Of a stretch of DNA of 38,689 bases, positions 11,038-21,555 are shown piece by piece (positions within the stretch are counted from its first letter, which is position 1; every line of letters starts with the position of its first letter). This stretch comes from Welwitschia mirabilis. Its lineage: Eukaryota; Gnetophyta; Gnetopsida; Welwitschiales. The position numbers were made by a program, and so were the translations under genes. Under the pieces are notes generated by a model that was not told where the DNA came from, ran no database searches, and saw nothing but the letters and a program-made list of their open reading frames with translations. The stretch lies in the NCBI GenBank assembly GCA_051453625.1, contig JBOZIK010000001.1:25652301-25690989 (forward strand). The letters are read 5' to 3'.

Positions 11038-11601
11038 NNNNNNNNNNNNNNNNNNNNNNNNNNNNNNNNNNNNNNNNNNNNNNNNNNNNNNNNNNNNNNN
11101 NNNNNNNNNNNNNNNNNNNNNNNNNNNNNNNNNNNNNNNNNNNNNNNNNNNNNNNNNNNNNNNNNNNNNNNNNNNNNNNNNNNNNNNNNNNNNNNNNNNN
11201 NNNNNNNNNNNNNNNNNNNNNNNNNNNNNNNNNNNNNNNNNNNNNNNNNNNNNNNNNNNNNNNNNNNNNNNNNNNNNNNNNNNNNNNNNNNNNNNNNNNN
11301 NNNNNNNNNNNNNNNNNNNNNNNNNNNNNNNNNNNNNNNNNNNNNNNNNNNNNNNNNNNNNNNNNNNNNNNNNNNNNNNNNNNNNNNNNNNNNNNNNNNN
11401 NNNNNNNNNNNNNNNNNNNNNNNNNNNNNNNNNNNNNNNNNNNNNNNNNNNNNNNNNNNNNNNNNNNNNNNNNNNNNNNNNNNNNNNNNNNNNNNNNNNN
11501 NNNNNNNNNNNNNNNNNNNNNNNNNNNNNNNNNNNNNNNNNNNNNNNNNNNNNNNNNNNNNNNNNNNNNNNNNNNNNNNNNNNNNNNNNNNNNNNNNNNN
11601 N
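11038..11601. other. Assembly gap (564 N)
   Basis: The gap separates the LTR of B from element E, so the boundary between them cannot be read. Confidence 0.99.
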
Positions 11602-12120
11602 TGAAATATATAATTAACATAAAGAAAAACATTTCATTAATAAGCAAATTATTACATAAAATTTAGCTTCATCACACAACAAGTAAATTATTTATTCAAA
11701 GTTTGTTTTTAGTGCACAATTTACTTTGTTGTCTTATAATTGCATGTGAAAACTTCATGGAAACTTTATTTGTTATCTATTTTATAAGTAAAATGTTATG
11801 TTAGATTGTTTATTTATATAGTTAAAAGCTTTTACTTTCTTAAAATGTATTCTATTTTCTTTAATAAGATACTAGATGAGCAGTTGGATTTTAATGATAC
11901 TTATTGTATGAGGATTTTATACAAGAAAGAAATTGAACTTCAAAGCTAAACCATAAAATATTTTTTATAAAATTTAAAATTATTCCTAGTTCAAATTTTA
12001 AAAAACTTCTTAAAGATCCTAGTTTCACTAGACTCAAATAGTAGATAATTAAACTCAACTGGTGAAACTGGTTAACATTTTTAGAGAAATATAGTAATGA
12101 AGAAGTTTACTCTTTTTATA
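11602..12120. other. AT-rich stretch without recognisable gene
   Basis: I see no protein similarity, promoter or repeat here. It lies upstream of the third ORF of element E and may be the decayed upstream part of that element. Confidence 0.5.
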
Positions 12121-14400
12121 GAAACATAAAATTTTTAGAAGATCCACCAACATTATACTCATTAGTTAATAATGTAACAATTCAAATTTCATTGGATGAA
12201 ATAAGGATGATTCTTGGGGTATCATCTACTAGAAGAATACTATCAGAATCATGTAAAATTGAGGACACTACCTTATGTTTGAAACATTTTTGAAGGATGA
12301 CTAATAAGGATGGACAAGTTGACATTGATAAAGCAAGGAAGCCTAAGGCATTTGTCATTTTTAAAATGGTATTCTTTAATCTAGTCCTAATCATCAATAA
12401 ACAAAAGGACATGAGTATACCAGTAGTATACTGAACAGATGCCATCAGAGACTCCTCAAGTGGAAATATAAACATTAGGTTTAACATCTTTTAATATTTA
12501 TGTAAATTAATGTCAAGAATTAGAAACACCACCAAAATTACAAAGATTGGACTTAGATTTTCCTTTCTAATTGGAAGTATTCTTTTAGATAGAAATCTTT
12601 TATAATTCTTTTTGAGAAAAAGAGGTAGTTGTAAACTCTCAGTTGCATCCTTATTTAGAGTTTAGGTTTTGACATCCTTTAGTATTTCAGACATAGAATA
12701 GATATCTTTAATAATTTAACTAGTGACGCAAATTTAAAACAACCTCCATAGCCTTTCAGAGAGCAAGCAGATACATTTACTCTAGAGTAATTAGGACCAT
12801 AAAAAAAATTAAATCTTTTACTAATTTATTAGAGGAAGATAAGATGGATTATTTATGTACTACTATAATTTCCTTGATTGACTTCCTATAATAAAAGAAT
12901 CAACTGTAGGAAAAAAAATCTTAGTTTGAAGGAAAAACTTAAATTTTTGGAACTAGAGAATGAAGTTTTAAAAGATAAAATTTCTTTTTGGCTGGGAGAA
13001 TGTAATAAAGTAAAGGAGAAAAAGTAGTAGTTGAAAGAAAGATTAATCTCTCATTTTGAATTCTAAAAGTCAGACAGGTCCTCTCTACATAATGCTTAAG
13101 CTCGGATTGAGGAATTCGAGTAAGAACTCAGAGAGGAGAAAGAAAAACTACAGGTTCACCCTCTCAATAAAGAAGATTTTTTGTTGAAACTTCTGAAAAG
13201 CATGGATCATAGCAAACATTATGATACTAGGTACATCAAAATGTAATAATAATTCATTGCTTTCATGCATAATAACTCGTCCCTCCTTCTAAAGAATAAT
13301 ATTCAAAGAAAATTTATATGGATTTGAGAGGAATGCTTAAAAAGCATATGAAAATTCAAGAGAAAAATATTAAATGCAAGCAAAAATAAGTAGAAACCTT
13401 AGAATAGGTATATATTAAGTAAGAGAAAATTAAAATGTAGAAGAGAAACATTGCTTTTCTTCAAGAAAAGCTAGAATCTACTCATCCTTCTTCTGCACCC
13501 ATTAATTATTCTTCATTAGAGAAGAGTCTAATAAAGGTTTTAGAATATAAATTGTCTCTAATATCAGAAAGAATTTAGCAATCTGATTCACAAAAAATAC
13601 ATTTCTCCCAGCCAGTTAGACCTAATTAAGAAGCTTAAAAAAGAAAATAATAGACTACTTTATGAAAATAAATTTTTAGAAGTATGACTAGAAAAGAGAA
13701 TAGGATTTAGGGATGAGAAATTAAGTGTACCATAGAGCATGCATTTTTAACCCCAAAACTATGTGATTATTTTGATGGTTGTGAAAAAGTTATAAATGAA
13801 ATCATATAGAAAATAGAAAAATGGTAGGAAAAAATCATGTAGGTATCTAATTAAACCCTAGAGGAGGTAAATACTACTCAGAATGAAGCAGTTAAAGGAT
13901 AGAATTAGAAGGCAATGAGAAAACTCCTCCAAGTCTGTGAAGGTTTCAAAAGGGATATTTGTTTTTCTATAGTTATTAAGTAAGATTTAAACTCTCAGAA
14001 AAATCAAAGAAATCATCTCTTAAAGTGTATAAGAATGCTTAGAGAAATCTTTGTAGACATTTTCTCTAAAATAAAAGGAGGATAAGAAATTTGATTTATC
14101 TTAATTAGAAGTTCTTCTACATTAGGAAAATCTGAAAAATCCCCTCCTACTCAACTTGTGAAATTAAAAAAAAACTTCAACTGCTAAAAAGGGTAAACAA
14201 TCAAAAGGGAAGCTAGTATAGGTAGATCAATCAGATCAAGAAAATATAAATTAAGATGACTTAGCCCTTTTGAAAGAGCAAATTGAGGAAATGAAGTAGT
14301 TGAAAAAAAATGAAAGAGTCACCGGTTGAGTTAGAATCAGATATAGTTGAAAAGAAGAAAATAAAACATCGAAGAAAATAATGTAAATTATTAGAGGACT
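12121..14400 (+). pseudogene. Element E: coiled-coil, possibly envelope-like third ORF, decayed
   Basis: The + strand at about 12165-12245 reads VNNVTIQISLDEIRMILGVS, resembling the I-x-x-x-x-x-I-x-x-I-L-G-V-S-S block of plant retrotransposon 'envelope-like' (putative plant transposon) proteins. From 12923 to about 13283 one frame can be followed for 120 codons with eight stops, all TAA or TAG. It is very rich in Lys/Glu with heptad-like Leu spacing (SLKEKLKFLELENEVLKDKI; REEKEKLQVHPLNKEDFLLK), i.e. a coiled coil. Similar Lys/Glu-rich text continues in shifting frames to about 14390. The position just before a polypurine tract and LTR is where env-like ORFs lie. The coiled coil is clear; the env-like assignment is an inference. 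A minus-strand open stretch at 12182-12487 is antisense. Confidence 0.5.
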
Positions 14401-14415
14401 AATAAATATCTGAGT

Positions 14416-14426
14416 GTGGGGGAAAC
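14416..14426 (+). other. Polypurine tract of element E
   Basis: The text gtgtgggggaaac directly precedes a TG-starting sequence (tgatgactcag). This fits the plus-strand primer of an LTR retrotransposon; Athila-type elements often have a G-run of this kind. Confidence 0.6.
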
Positions 14427-14656
14427 TGATGACTCAGAAATGGATGTACATTTATGCTATGTTATTACCAAATTAATGAAGAATGTGTGAAAATGTTAGT
14501 AAATATTATGACATTATTGTAATATATTATGAGTTATTATAAGCTAACTTTGTGATGCAGGTTAATTAAATGGAGCTATGCTATAAAAAGTAAAAGTGGT
14601 TAAAACAACTGGATAGGTGGTACAAAAGAAGGAATAATAAACTCTCTACCACCATA

Positions 14657-14666
14657 CATATAAATA
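14657..14666 (+). promoter_or_regulatory. TATA box in element E LTR
   Basis: The text catataaata lies about 230 bases into the LTR, a normal position for the end of U3. It would drive transcription rightwards, into element C in antisense. Confidence 0.5.
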
Positions 14667-14915
14667 AGCATATTGAAGAAGTCAAAATAATTTTTTTAGT
14701 ATCTTGGAGAAGAGTTGGAGAGTGTGTCTTAGGTGAACAGATTAGAGTGGGAGAACTATAAATTGACTTCCTAAGCTCTACTACCTATGGTAAAAACATA
14801 GAATGGAGCTAATCATTGTATTTTCTTGATAAGTAATATAAACTATGTTATTCTAAAAAGAATGTTATATTGCTGAAGTGTGTAATTTGAAAAAGTTACA
14901 TGCTATCTTTTCTTA

Positions 14916-14953
14916 CTCTTAATATTGACATTAGCTAGAGTTAATATTAAGAG
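14916..14953 (+). other. 14-bp stem-loop in element E LTR
   Basis: CTCTTAATATTGAC (14916-14929) pairs with GTTAATATTAAGAG (14940-14953): 13 Watson-Crick pairs and one G-T wobble, with a 10-base loop. It lies about 250 bases downstream of the TATA box, i.e. in the R/U5 part of the transcript. A role in RNA processing or packaging is conceivable but not shown. Confidence 0.6.
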
Positions 14954-15316
14954 AGTGTATAAGTTAAGAATAATTAGTGCATATGATCTAGCTATATTTT
15001 ATTTATTCTAGTTTTCTTATTTTTTCATATCCTATAAATTATTATTTATAAGTAGAATAACTATCAGAACACCTTTTTACCAAGAATAGTCATTCTCAAC
15101 AAAGTATATGTCCTGATCAAAAGTCTTATTTGAGTCAAAAGTAGAAAGGAAAAAAATCTCCATATAAAAATTATTAATGATCAAAGTCTGTGTGTAGATG
15201 TGGTAATTTAGTTGTATATTTTTTCAGCATTTGGTTAATATAATAGTTTTTTTAAGCATTTTATTGAAACTAGTTAATTATTTTATAGTATTTTTAGTTA
15301 AATTCCAAGCTTGCCA

Positions 15317-15650
15317 TGCATGCAAATGCTGAGATCAATGCCCCTAATGTCTGAGAGGGTCCATCCTATTCCTTCCTTATTTTTTATTACGAGTAATTAA
15401 TCCTCTTATGACAGTGTTAAGGAAGAATTTATGACTACTAAAAAAAGGACTCATCCCCTAAGAAAGCATCTTTTAGATCCTTGATCAAGGACTTAAGTTC
15501 TAAGTTCATTTTGTTTTAGGTGATGGGACATGATGATTCTAAGTCACTATTTTCTAGAGAGTGGGAAGCAAATTCTTAGTTTTCAAAAAGGGTTTCCATC
15601 CTATAGAGATGCTCTATTCCTTTATCATTTAGCAACTTCATAACATTAAA
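15317..15650 (-). pseudogene. Element C protease-RT linker and first RT codons
   Basis: The minus strand ends with GIDLSICMH (about 15318-15350), the start of the gypsy RT fingers (I-x-G-I-x-P-x-I-C-M-H). The remainder of the polymerase is missing because element E adjoins here. The linker matches the one in D codon for codon over most of its length. Confidence 0.8.
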
Positions 15651-16100
15651 AATGTTTAGATCTATGGTCATGTTTCTGAAGAGATTTTCATTAACCCATT
15701 CCTACAATTAATTAAGTTATTTGCAGTTGCTAAGAATGGTCTTTGTAAAATGATAGATAATGAGTTATTCCTTGATTTTTCCATGTCTAAAACCATAAAG
15801 TCCATCAAGAATTAGAAAAAATCAACCTTAACAATAATATCCTGTATAACTCCTAATGACATTTTTATAGAGTTATCAGCTAATTGGAGTTTGAGTTTTA
15901 TGTTCTTAAGCCCTTCTAAGCCTAACTCTTTATAAGTTTTATAGGTAAGTTTACACTAGCCCTTAAGTATAATAGAGCTCAGTCAAGTCACTTATTGCCT
16001 ATGGTAACAATGATTGTAAGGCATCTAGGGACTTTATATTTGGATGGGCATTTATTTTGAATGATTACACTTATTTGTTATGCAGGAAAAGTTTTACTCT
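15651..16100 (-). pseudogene. Element C aspartic protease remnant
   Basis: The active-site segment at about 15935-15990 reads ALLYLRASVNL; the family has ALLDLGASVNL, so the catalytic Asp is Tyr. After a one-base shift a clean stretch follows: TYKELGLEGLKNIKLKLQLA, MSLGVIQDIIVKVDFF, MDFMVLDMEK, and RPFLATANN (about 15725). This order of blocks is that of Athila-like retropepsins, with PIILGRPFLATANA decayed to SIILQRPFLATANN. Confidence 0.85.
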
Positions 16101-16500
16101 TTATATTCCCACCTCTTTGATAGTGCACATGTCTTTAAGTAATTTTGCATAGGAAGATACTTGTTTGATGGATTCTAGAAGAGGAATGTTTACCTTAACT
16201 TCTTTGAAAATTTCTAGAGTCTCTAACTATTTTTTGATTATATTGTCCTTCCTAAGTTATTGAGAAAAAGGTAAGGGCTCTTTGTATATATGTAATGATT
16301 CTTTATTCTTATACTTTTCTTTATTTTCTATGGGAATTAATTTTTCCTTAGTTTTATTTTACCTGGGTGGATTTTCTAGCTCTTTCCTACTCCTAAGATG
16401 TATATACTTAGTTCCTTCTAAGTGTTCCATCCCTTTAGTAAACTTAATTCCCTTTGGATTTGGTTGAGTAATCATGGGGAGTTTGCACATTTTCCTTAGG
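16101..16500 (-). pseudogene. Element C gag-protease linker
   Basis: A stop-free run at about 16115-16235 reads LETLEIFKEVKVNIPLLESI, then KQVSSYAKLLKDMCTIKEVG, a hallmark segment between gag and protease in Athila-like gypsy polyproteins. It is followed leftwards by the protease. The + strand open stretch 16282-16467 is the antisense of the Pro/Lys-rich part of this linker. Confidence 0.82.
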
Positions 16501-18150
16501 TTTAGGCTGGAAATGATTTGGGTTTGAATTTATTAAAGTTGTTGAAGAACCTAGGTAATAAATTTTGTGTTTTGATCAAGACTATTTAATGTGGAGGAGT
16601 GTTGTTTTAGAGATTGTTCATGGTTTCTACTAAGTTGAACTTGACTTGTCATGAATTTTTTAACTTAATCATCAAAGGGGGTGTGTTAGGATGGTTTTTG
16701 GTAATTGAAAGGCTAAGGAGATGATGATGCATATTAGTTTCTTCATTGATTTTAGTTTTTTTATTTTCAAGAAAAGTTAGGGTGATTTCTCCACTGAGGG
16801 TTATATGTTTTTAAGGAGGGATCATTTCTTGGATTTTTCCATTAGTGCCTAGCTACATTTAACTTCTTATTAACTATGTTTTAAAATAGAAGAATGGCAG
16901 GGTAATTGGTGGCTTCATGGATATGAATGTCACAAATCAAACATTTAGGCTTAGTGACCATGGATAAGAACAAAGATGAGGTGGTCTAAGACTTTAGGTT
17001 TCTTACTAATTCATCTATTTTGTTGTTTATTCCAAAGTTTTTTGGAGTCTTAAAAACACTTGTTAAGTTAATGGAATGATAAGATCTTAAAGGTTTAGTA
17101 GGTTTTTTCTAGTTCTTTAAACCCTTAACTACACTTTGCAAGTATTCCCAAACCTCATCTAGAGGTATGCTAACAAAATTATCCCTACTCATCATTTTAA
17201 CTAATTAGTAATTATTAGTGGATAACCCATTATGGAAAAAGCTTATTTCCCTTACTTACTTAAAACCATATTGGGGGGATTTTTGTAATAGATCCTTCAA
17301 TCACTCTAAGATTTGGAAGAATGTCTCATAATCTTTTTGTTAAATGTTCATTATTTCTTTTTGTAAAGCATTTATCTTATGATTGGAAAAGTCTTTGGAT
17401 ATGAAAGCCTTACTTAGGTTAGCCCAATTTGTAATAGAGTAAGGTTGAAGATGTATAACTAGGATTTCATCTTCTCTTTCAAGCAAAAGGGAAATAAGAT
17501 AAGCATAAGTGCATTATGAGTGTTTAGGTACTAAGGGACAGTTGATAGAACACATTCTTTGAGATGAAGATATGGGTCCTGAGACTCTAACCCATGGAAA
17601 TGAGGCAAAAGTTGGATAGTAAATGTTTTGAATTATAGCCTTTAGTTAATGTTGGAATCATGATGCATGAGGGTGTTCCTAGGCATCAAGGTTGGAGATA
17701 ATCACAAAGGATTTACCTAGGTTGGCTTGTGTTACCAGTAGCAATGATAATAACTTGTTATTTGACTACCTCTTAGGTAAGGTAGTAAGCTGTTAAGTAG
17801 GCTATGAGGTCTTAAGAAGATGTAGCTCTATTAATTGTATTTCTTGTATCATGCTACTATTGCTAAGGGGATGAGGGGTCTTGTTGATGGTTGTTCGAGT
17901 TATTGTGAGAGGTGGAGGTTTATTCTCATTGGGAATCTTTAAGGGGTTGGTTTCCATTTTAGGATCTAAGCTCTCTTTTTCTTTCAGAATTGGTAGAGGG
18001 ATCCACATTATGATAAGTTAATCTTCTAATGTTATCATGGGGTTTAATGCATATAAGAGAAGGGTTCAAGTGGGTTTGAAACAAATTTCAATTTGGATTT
18101 CATAGAGTCTATAGGATAGAAAAGGTTTAGGGTTTACACAAAGAGTTCAG
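16501..18150 (-). pseudogene. gag: Element C gag remnant with decayed zinc knuckle
   Basis: Blocks seen right to left: an N-terminal Pro/Asn-rich part (17802-18008, with KMETNPLKIPNENKPPP); a capsid-like core at about 17200-17340 (YETFFQILE, LKDLLQKSPQYGFK, FFHNGLSTN), matching E-T-F-x-x-x-W-x-R-F-K-D-L-L-x-x-C-P-H-H-G-F; then a zinc knuckle at about 16900-16960 reading CLICDIHIHEATNY. The spacing C-x2-C-x4-H-x4 is perfect, but the last Cys is Tyr. Nucleic-acid binding would be lost. The conserved gag wording supports Athila-like gypsy. Confidence 0.75.
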
Positions 18151-18198
18151 TCAAAATTTGGAAGTGTTCTAGGCCAAAAGGATGGCGGTATCAGCGAG

Positions 18199-18215
18199 GC
18201 AAGGCAATGGCACTA
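18199..18215 (-). promoter_or_regulatory. Candidate primer-binding site of element C
   Basis: On the minus strand TAGTGCCATTGCCTTGC can be aligned to TGGCGCCGTTGCCGGGG, the primer site used by many Athila-type elements, with 11 of 17 matches; most mismatches are transitions or fall in the G-run. It lies just internal to the putative LTR. Confidence 0.45.
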
Positions 18216-20836
18216 GTTAGGTTTTAATTTTTAATTTCAGTTTTTATAGGTAGTTCGCAAAACATGCACAAAATTTTACCATGAAAGGATCATAGAAAAA
18301 TAAAACTGAGATGATGAACATAACTAAATGTAACAAAAATCATGAGAAATATTTTTAGAGATTTCAATATTTAAAACACATAGTAAAATTACAAAAATAG
18401 AGACATACAAGATAGTAGAAAAATGTAGCAGAAAAAGGAAATCATATAACACAATATAAAGTTAATTAAATTTTTTTAAGTTTTTAAGTTTTACTCCAAA
18501 AATAACTTGCAAACAAAACATTAAACCTACACAAAATAAGTTAGCATAAAAACAAACTTTAAAAATAAGTTGAACTGGTTCAGGTTTTACTAGAATGAAC
18601 ATTATCAACCATTGGAAGAAAAACTAAACACACAAAATAAAAAGAAAATCCATTAGTTCGTTATTACTAAAAGGAGGTCTAGTATCCACCATAGAAAAGA
18701 TGAAAACTATTTATGAAGACTTGCAAAAAGAAAAGTACTATTCCTCTAAGCTACTACCATGTCATTATCCTTAACGACATGCCAAAATCTATTTATTGTT
18801 TTACAATTTCTATATTTAAACTAGGTTTGCACTTAGTCATCATTCTTTCTCAATGATAACATGGGTATTGGTTCATAAGTTTTGCACTACTTATCTTAAT
18901 GCAAATTACAAAGTTTAAGAAATGAAAAAGAAGAAAGAGGTAATTTTAAAAGTTGAATTTAAAAATTTATCTTAAGAGAGAAGGAAAACAAGCTAGCTCA
19001 AAGGTATCGCTGGTTTATTTTTAAGAAATTCTTCACTCTAATGTTATCTAATACCTTCCTATAATACATTAAAACCATTAAGTTCTTTTAGCCTAAATCA
19101 TAGTGACATTATCTCATTTACCATATGAGTAATGATGAACTCAATTATCACTTTTATCTTTAAAGACTTAACGATAATAAAAAGTAAGGATTCTAAAAAC
19201 TTAATATCTATAAAGTTAAAGGACTTAGGTCAAATGCTAAAAGAGTATACTAAATTTTAATAAAGCTTAATGGTTAAATTACTTTTTAAACATTTAAAAT
19301 ATAAAATTACTCATGATTTAAAATAAAAGGAAAATAACTTATGAATTAAAGAAAAAATAACTTTACAGCAAATGAAGAAAGATGTTGAAGAACTCCTCAA
19401 GCAATCCTGAAGACTAACTTACTCCTTATAATAGTCTCTTAGAAAGCCATCACAACTTAGTGCTCTAAGGTTCTATAATCCTCTAAAACCAAAGATGATA
19501 TAATGAAGGGTTCAAGGCTCTTTTATAAGGAGAGATGAGGGTGAGGAATGGTTATAAGCTCTTGGCTTATAGCATTAGGTGGACAGTTACATGATGATAC
19601 TATTTAGGTAGAATGATTTTTCTTTTTTTCTATTTGGTGAAGATGCTTATGATGATACTAACACTTAGCTCTAGAGTGTTGCAACTACTGCTAATCACTC
19701 TGTACACTGTGTGTTTCAATCATCATCTTAGTTACCCCTATCAAATGTCACTCTAAAACTCTTGATCATTGTTGCCATGCTCATCGAGAATGTAATTATT
19801 TTTGATGTAAACTTTGACTAGCATGTAATTCCATTTAATCTAGTTTTTTATGACAAGCTAAGAACATGAGTTTAAAGGCAGTTTGCATAGATAGGTTGGT
19901 GGTGCTAGTGATCCTAGATGGTAGTGCTGACCTTTAACTTTTATCACCTTCAATTTTAAGCATGCCTTTTAGTTAAGCATAATTTACTTGAAAATGTCAC
20001 TGACACATGATAAGTTCTTAATTATTATGAAAATCCATAGAAGACATGTTTTTATGATAAAATCAATGATATTAATATCTTTTATCAAGATTAATTAGTT
20101 ATTTAACTTAATTGTAATGTTAAATTTTACATGTTAACATACCTTGAACCAGTCTTTTATTAGTGCCTTATCAAAAAGTCAGTAATGAAATGGTTAAACA
20201 TGGAAAAAATTATCTAAGTAAAAAGTACTCTAGTGTGCGAATGATACAACTTGAAAAATTTTATGACAATTTTTACTATAATTAAAACATTAAGATGAAA
20301 AATTTTATCATTAAAATTAAATGTTGTACCCCTGACCCAAAGTAAACTTTGTTCTTAAAGCTTATGATGAAAAATGTTAAAATTATATTTTAAGAATATA
20401 GTTTTAGACAGATCATGATAAGTTCTTTTATTAGAAATCATGCAAAACAATACAACTAAACTAAGCGAAAGGAAAAGCTAACTACAACAAAAAGCTAAGA
20501 AAAAGCGAAACTAACTATGATAAAATAATTCTAAGTGGAATATCTATTGATAAGAATGGTTTATGCCTTGGAAGTTATTTCTTATGAAAATGGGTATGAA
20601 GTGAAATGAAGTGGTGTGGAGTAAAATGGAGATGATAAATATGTCAAATGGACTAAATCATAAATCAATGAATAAATTAGCAAAAGTTCCTAAGTTAATA
20701 AGCCCTTATTATATTTTTGTATTTTATTAGATCATGATATCAACCAAGTAAAGTCTTAACCAAGTATCTTATACGCATTTAAAAAATTATAGTAAATCTT
20801 AAGTATGAAAGTTAAAAGGCAATACTTTACATAAAG
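18216..20836 (-). repeat. LTR region shared by elements C and D
   Basis: This is AT-rich, non-coding DNA between the primer site of C and the polypurine tract of D, both on the minus strand. A TATA box on the minus strand lies in the middle (19517-19529), so U3 would be right and R-U5 left. Because D ends into it from the right and C begins from it on the left, it appears to be at once the 3' LTR of D and the 5' LTR of C. At ~2.6 kb it is long for an LTR and may hold unrecognised insertions. No second copy is in the window, so the exact ends are uncertain. Confidence 0.5.
19517..19529 (-). promoter_or_regulatory. TATA box in the C/D LTR
   Basis: The minus strand reads CCTTATAAAAGAGCC. A start site about 30 bases to the left would give a transcript running towards the gag of C. 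Confidence 0.5.
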
Positions 20837-20850
20837 CCCCCGATTCTCAC
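20837..20850 (-). other. Candidate polypurine tract of element D
   Basis: The minus strand reads GAGAATCGGGGGC next to CTTTATG. A G-run of this type is expected immediately before a 3' LTR. The call depends on the shared-LTR interpretation. Confidence 0.35.
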
Positions 20851-21193
20851 CTTTGTTATCCCTTTATTTTCTATTTCTACCTTCACATATATCCTTAGAT
20901 TTCAAGCCTTTAAATCTCATTAAGCATCTAGTATTATGAAATTTTCTTCCAATAGAACTAAGCATGTTATATTTGCAAAAATCAGTGATGTATTACCAGT
21001 GAGCATTTATAGCCTTGATGTTATTGAACATGTTATAATTAGATCATTAAAGCTGCATTACTAGCAGGTATTCATAATTCCAATGTAGTTAAATAAACCC
21101 AATTTAAGTGATTGTTATGTCTGTTTAGAGAAAAAACATTATTTTCTTTTCTTCATCTTTCCATAACCATTTTTTTATGCACATCAAGGGGTC
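20851..21193 (-). other. Decayed 3' untranslated part of element D
   Basis: No open frame or known motif. It is placed in D because removal of element T joins it to the pol end of D at 23326. Confidence 0.35.
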
Positions 21194-21198
21194 ATTAG
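21194..21198. repeat. Possible target-site duplication of element T (attag)
   Basis: The pentamer attag occurs just before the left LTR and again at 23326-23330, directly after the right LTR. Five bases is the normal length for LTR retrotransposon integration, but attag also occurs elsewhere in this AT-rich region. Confidence 0.4.
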
Positions 21199-21541
21199 TA
21201 TTGGGTTTTATTAGTTTATGTTTATTAACAAGAAAGTGGCATTTTGGATATGCCCACATGCTATCCTATTTTAAAGTACTTATTAAATTAGATATTTAAG
21301 TCATCCTATCAAGGTGAATGCACTCCATAAATTAAGGCATTGGTTAAGTGATTTGGTTATATCAAATATGGAATCTTTCTATGTATAAATTTCTATCAAA
21401 TTAATGAAAATATTGAGCTATTTTTTCAAGACAAATCTTCCTCAAGCTCTGGTGATATGATTTGCCTACAGAATCTTTTAGCCATTTTATTTTATGAATT
21501 TGGTGTCTCATACTCATGGTTGCTCCCTTTTAAAACCTTCA
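21199..21541 (+). repeat. Element T 5' LTR
   Basis: It aligns with 22979-23325 over its whole length, e.g. the shared run ttagatatttaagtcatcct and the shared end ctcatggttgctc. It ends in CCTTCA, followed by TT and the primer site. The starting TG is not preserved. Confidence 0.85.
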
Positions 21542-21543
21542 TT

Positions 21544-21555
21544 TGGTATCAAAGC
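21544..21555 (+). promoter_or_regulatory. Element T primer-binding site (initiator tRNA-Met)
   Basis: TGGTATCAAAGC differs by one base from the plant TGGTATCAGAGC primer site and is two bases from the LTR end, as in many plant elements. Confidence 0.85.

Larger units (their letters stand above)
14427..15316 (+). repeat. Element E 3' LTR
   Basis: About 890 bases of non-coding DNA begin with TG right after the polypurine tract and end in CCA where element C sequence starts. The right boundary is fixed by comparison: element D continues its RT reading frame past the codons for C/Y-M-H, whereas C is replaced after that point by this LTR. It contains a TATA box on the + strand and a strong hairpin. 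No 5' partner LTR is visible. Confidence 0.65.
15317..18215 (-). mobile_element. Element C: Athila-like Ty3/gypsy, gag-PR-start of RT
   Basis: Reading leftwards from the primer site at 18199-18215 the order is gag with zinc knuckle, a gag-protease linker with the NIPLLESIKQVSSYAKLLKD block, protease, and the beginning of RT. It then stops abruptly at 15316. It belongs to the same family as D: 15317-15650 aligns with 26765-27099 at roughly 75% identity by eye. The linker and protease wording is that of Athila-like gypsy elements. All frames are broken. Confidence 0.85.

Noticed and set aside
12923-13283. A ciliate-like genetic code with TAA/TAG read as Gln.
   Set aside because: Other elements in the window are also broken by TGA and by frameshifts, and the elements are plant retrotransposons. 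Deamination of dead copies explains the stops.
15032-15050. Hairpin TATAAAT-tatt-ATTTATA.
   Set aside because: Pure A/T of this length is expected by chance in such AT-rich DNA.
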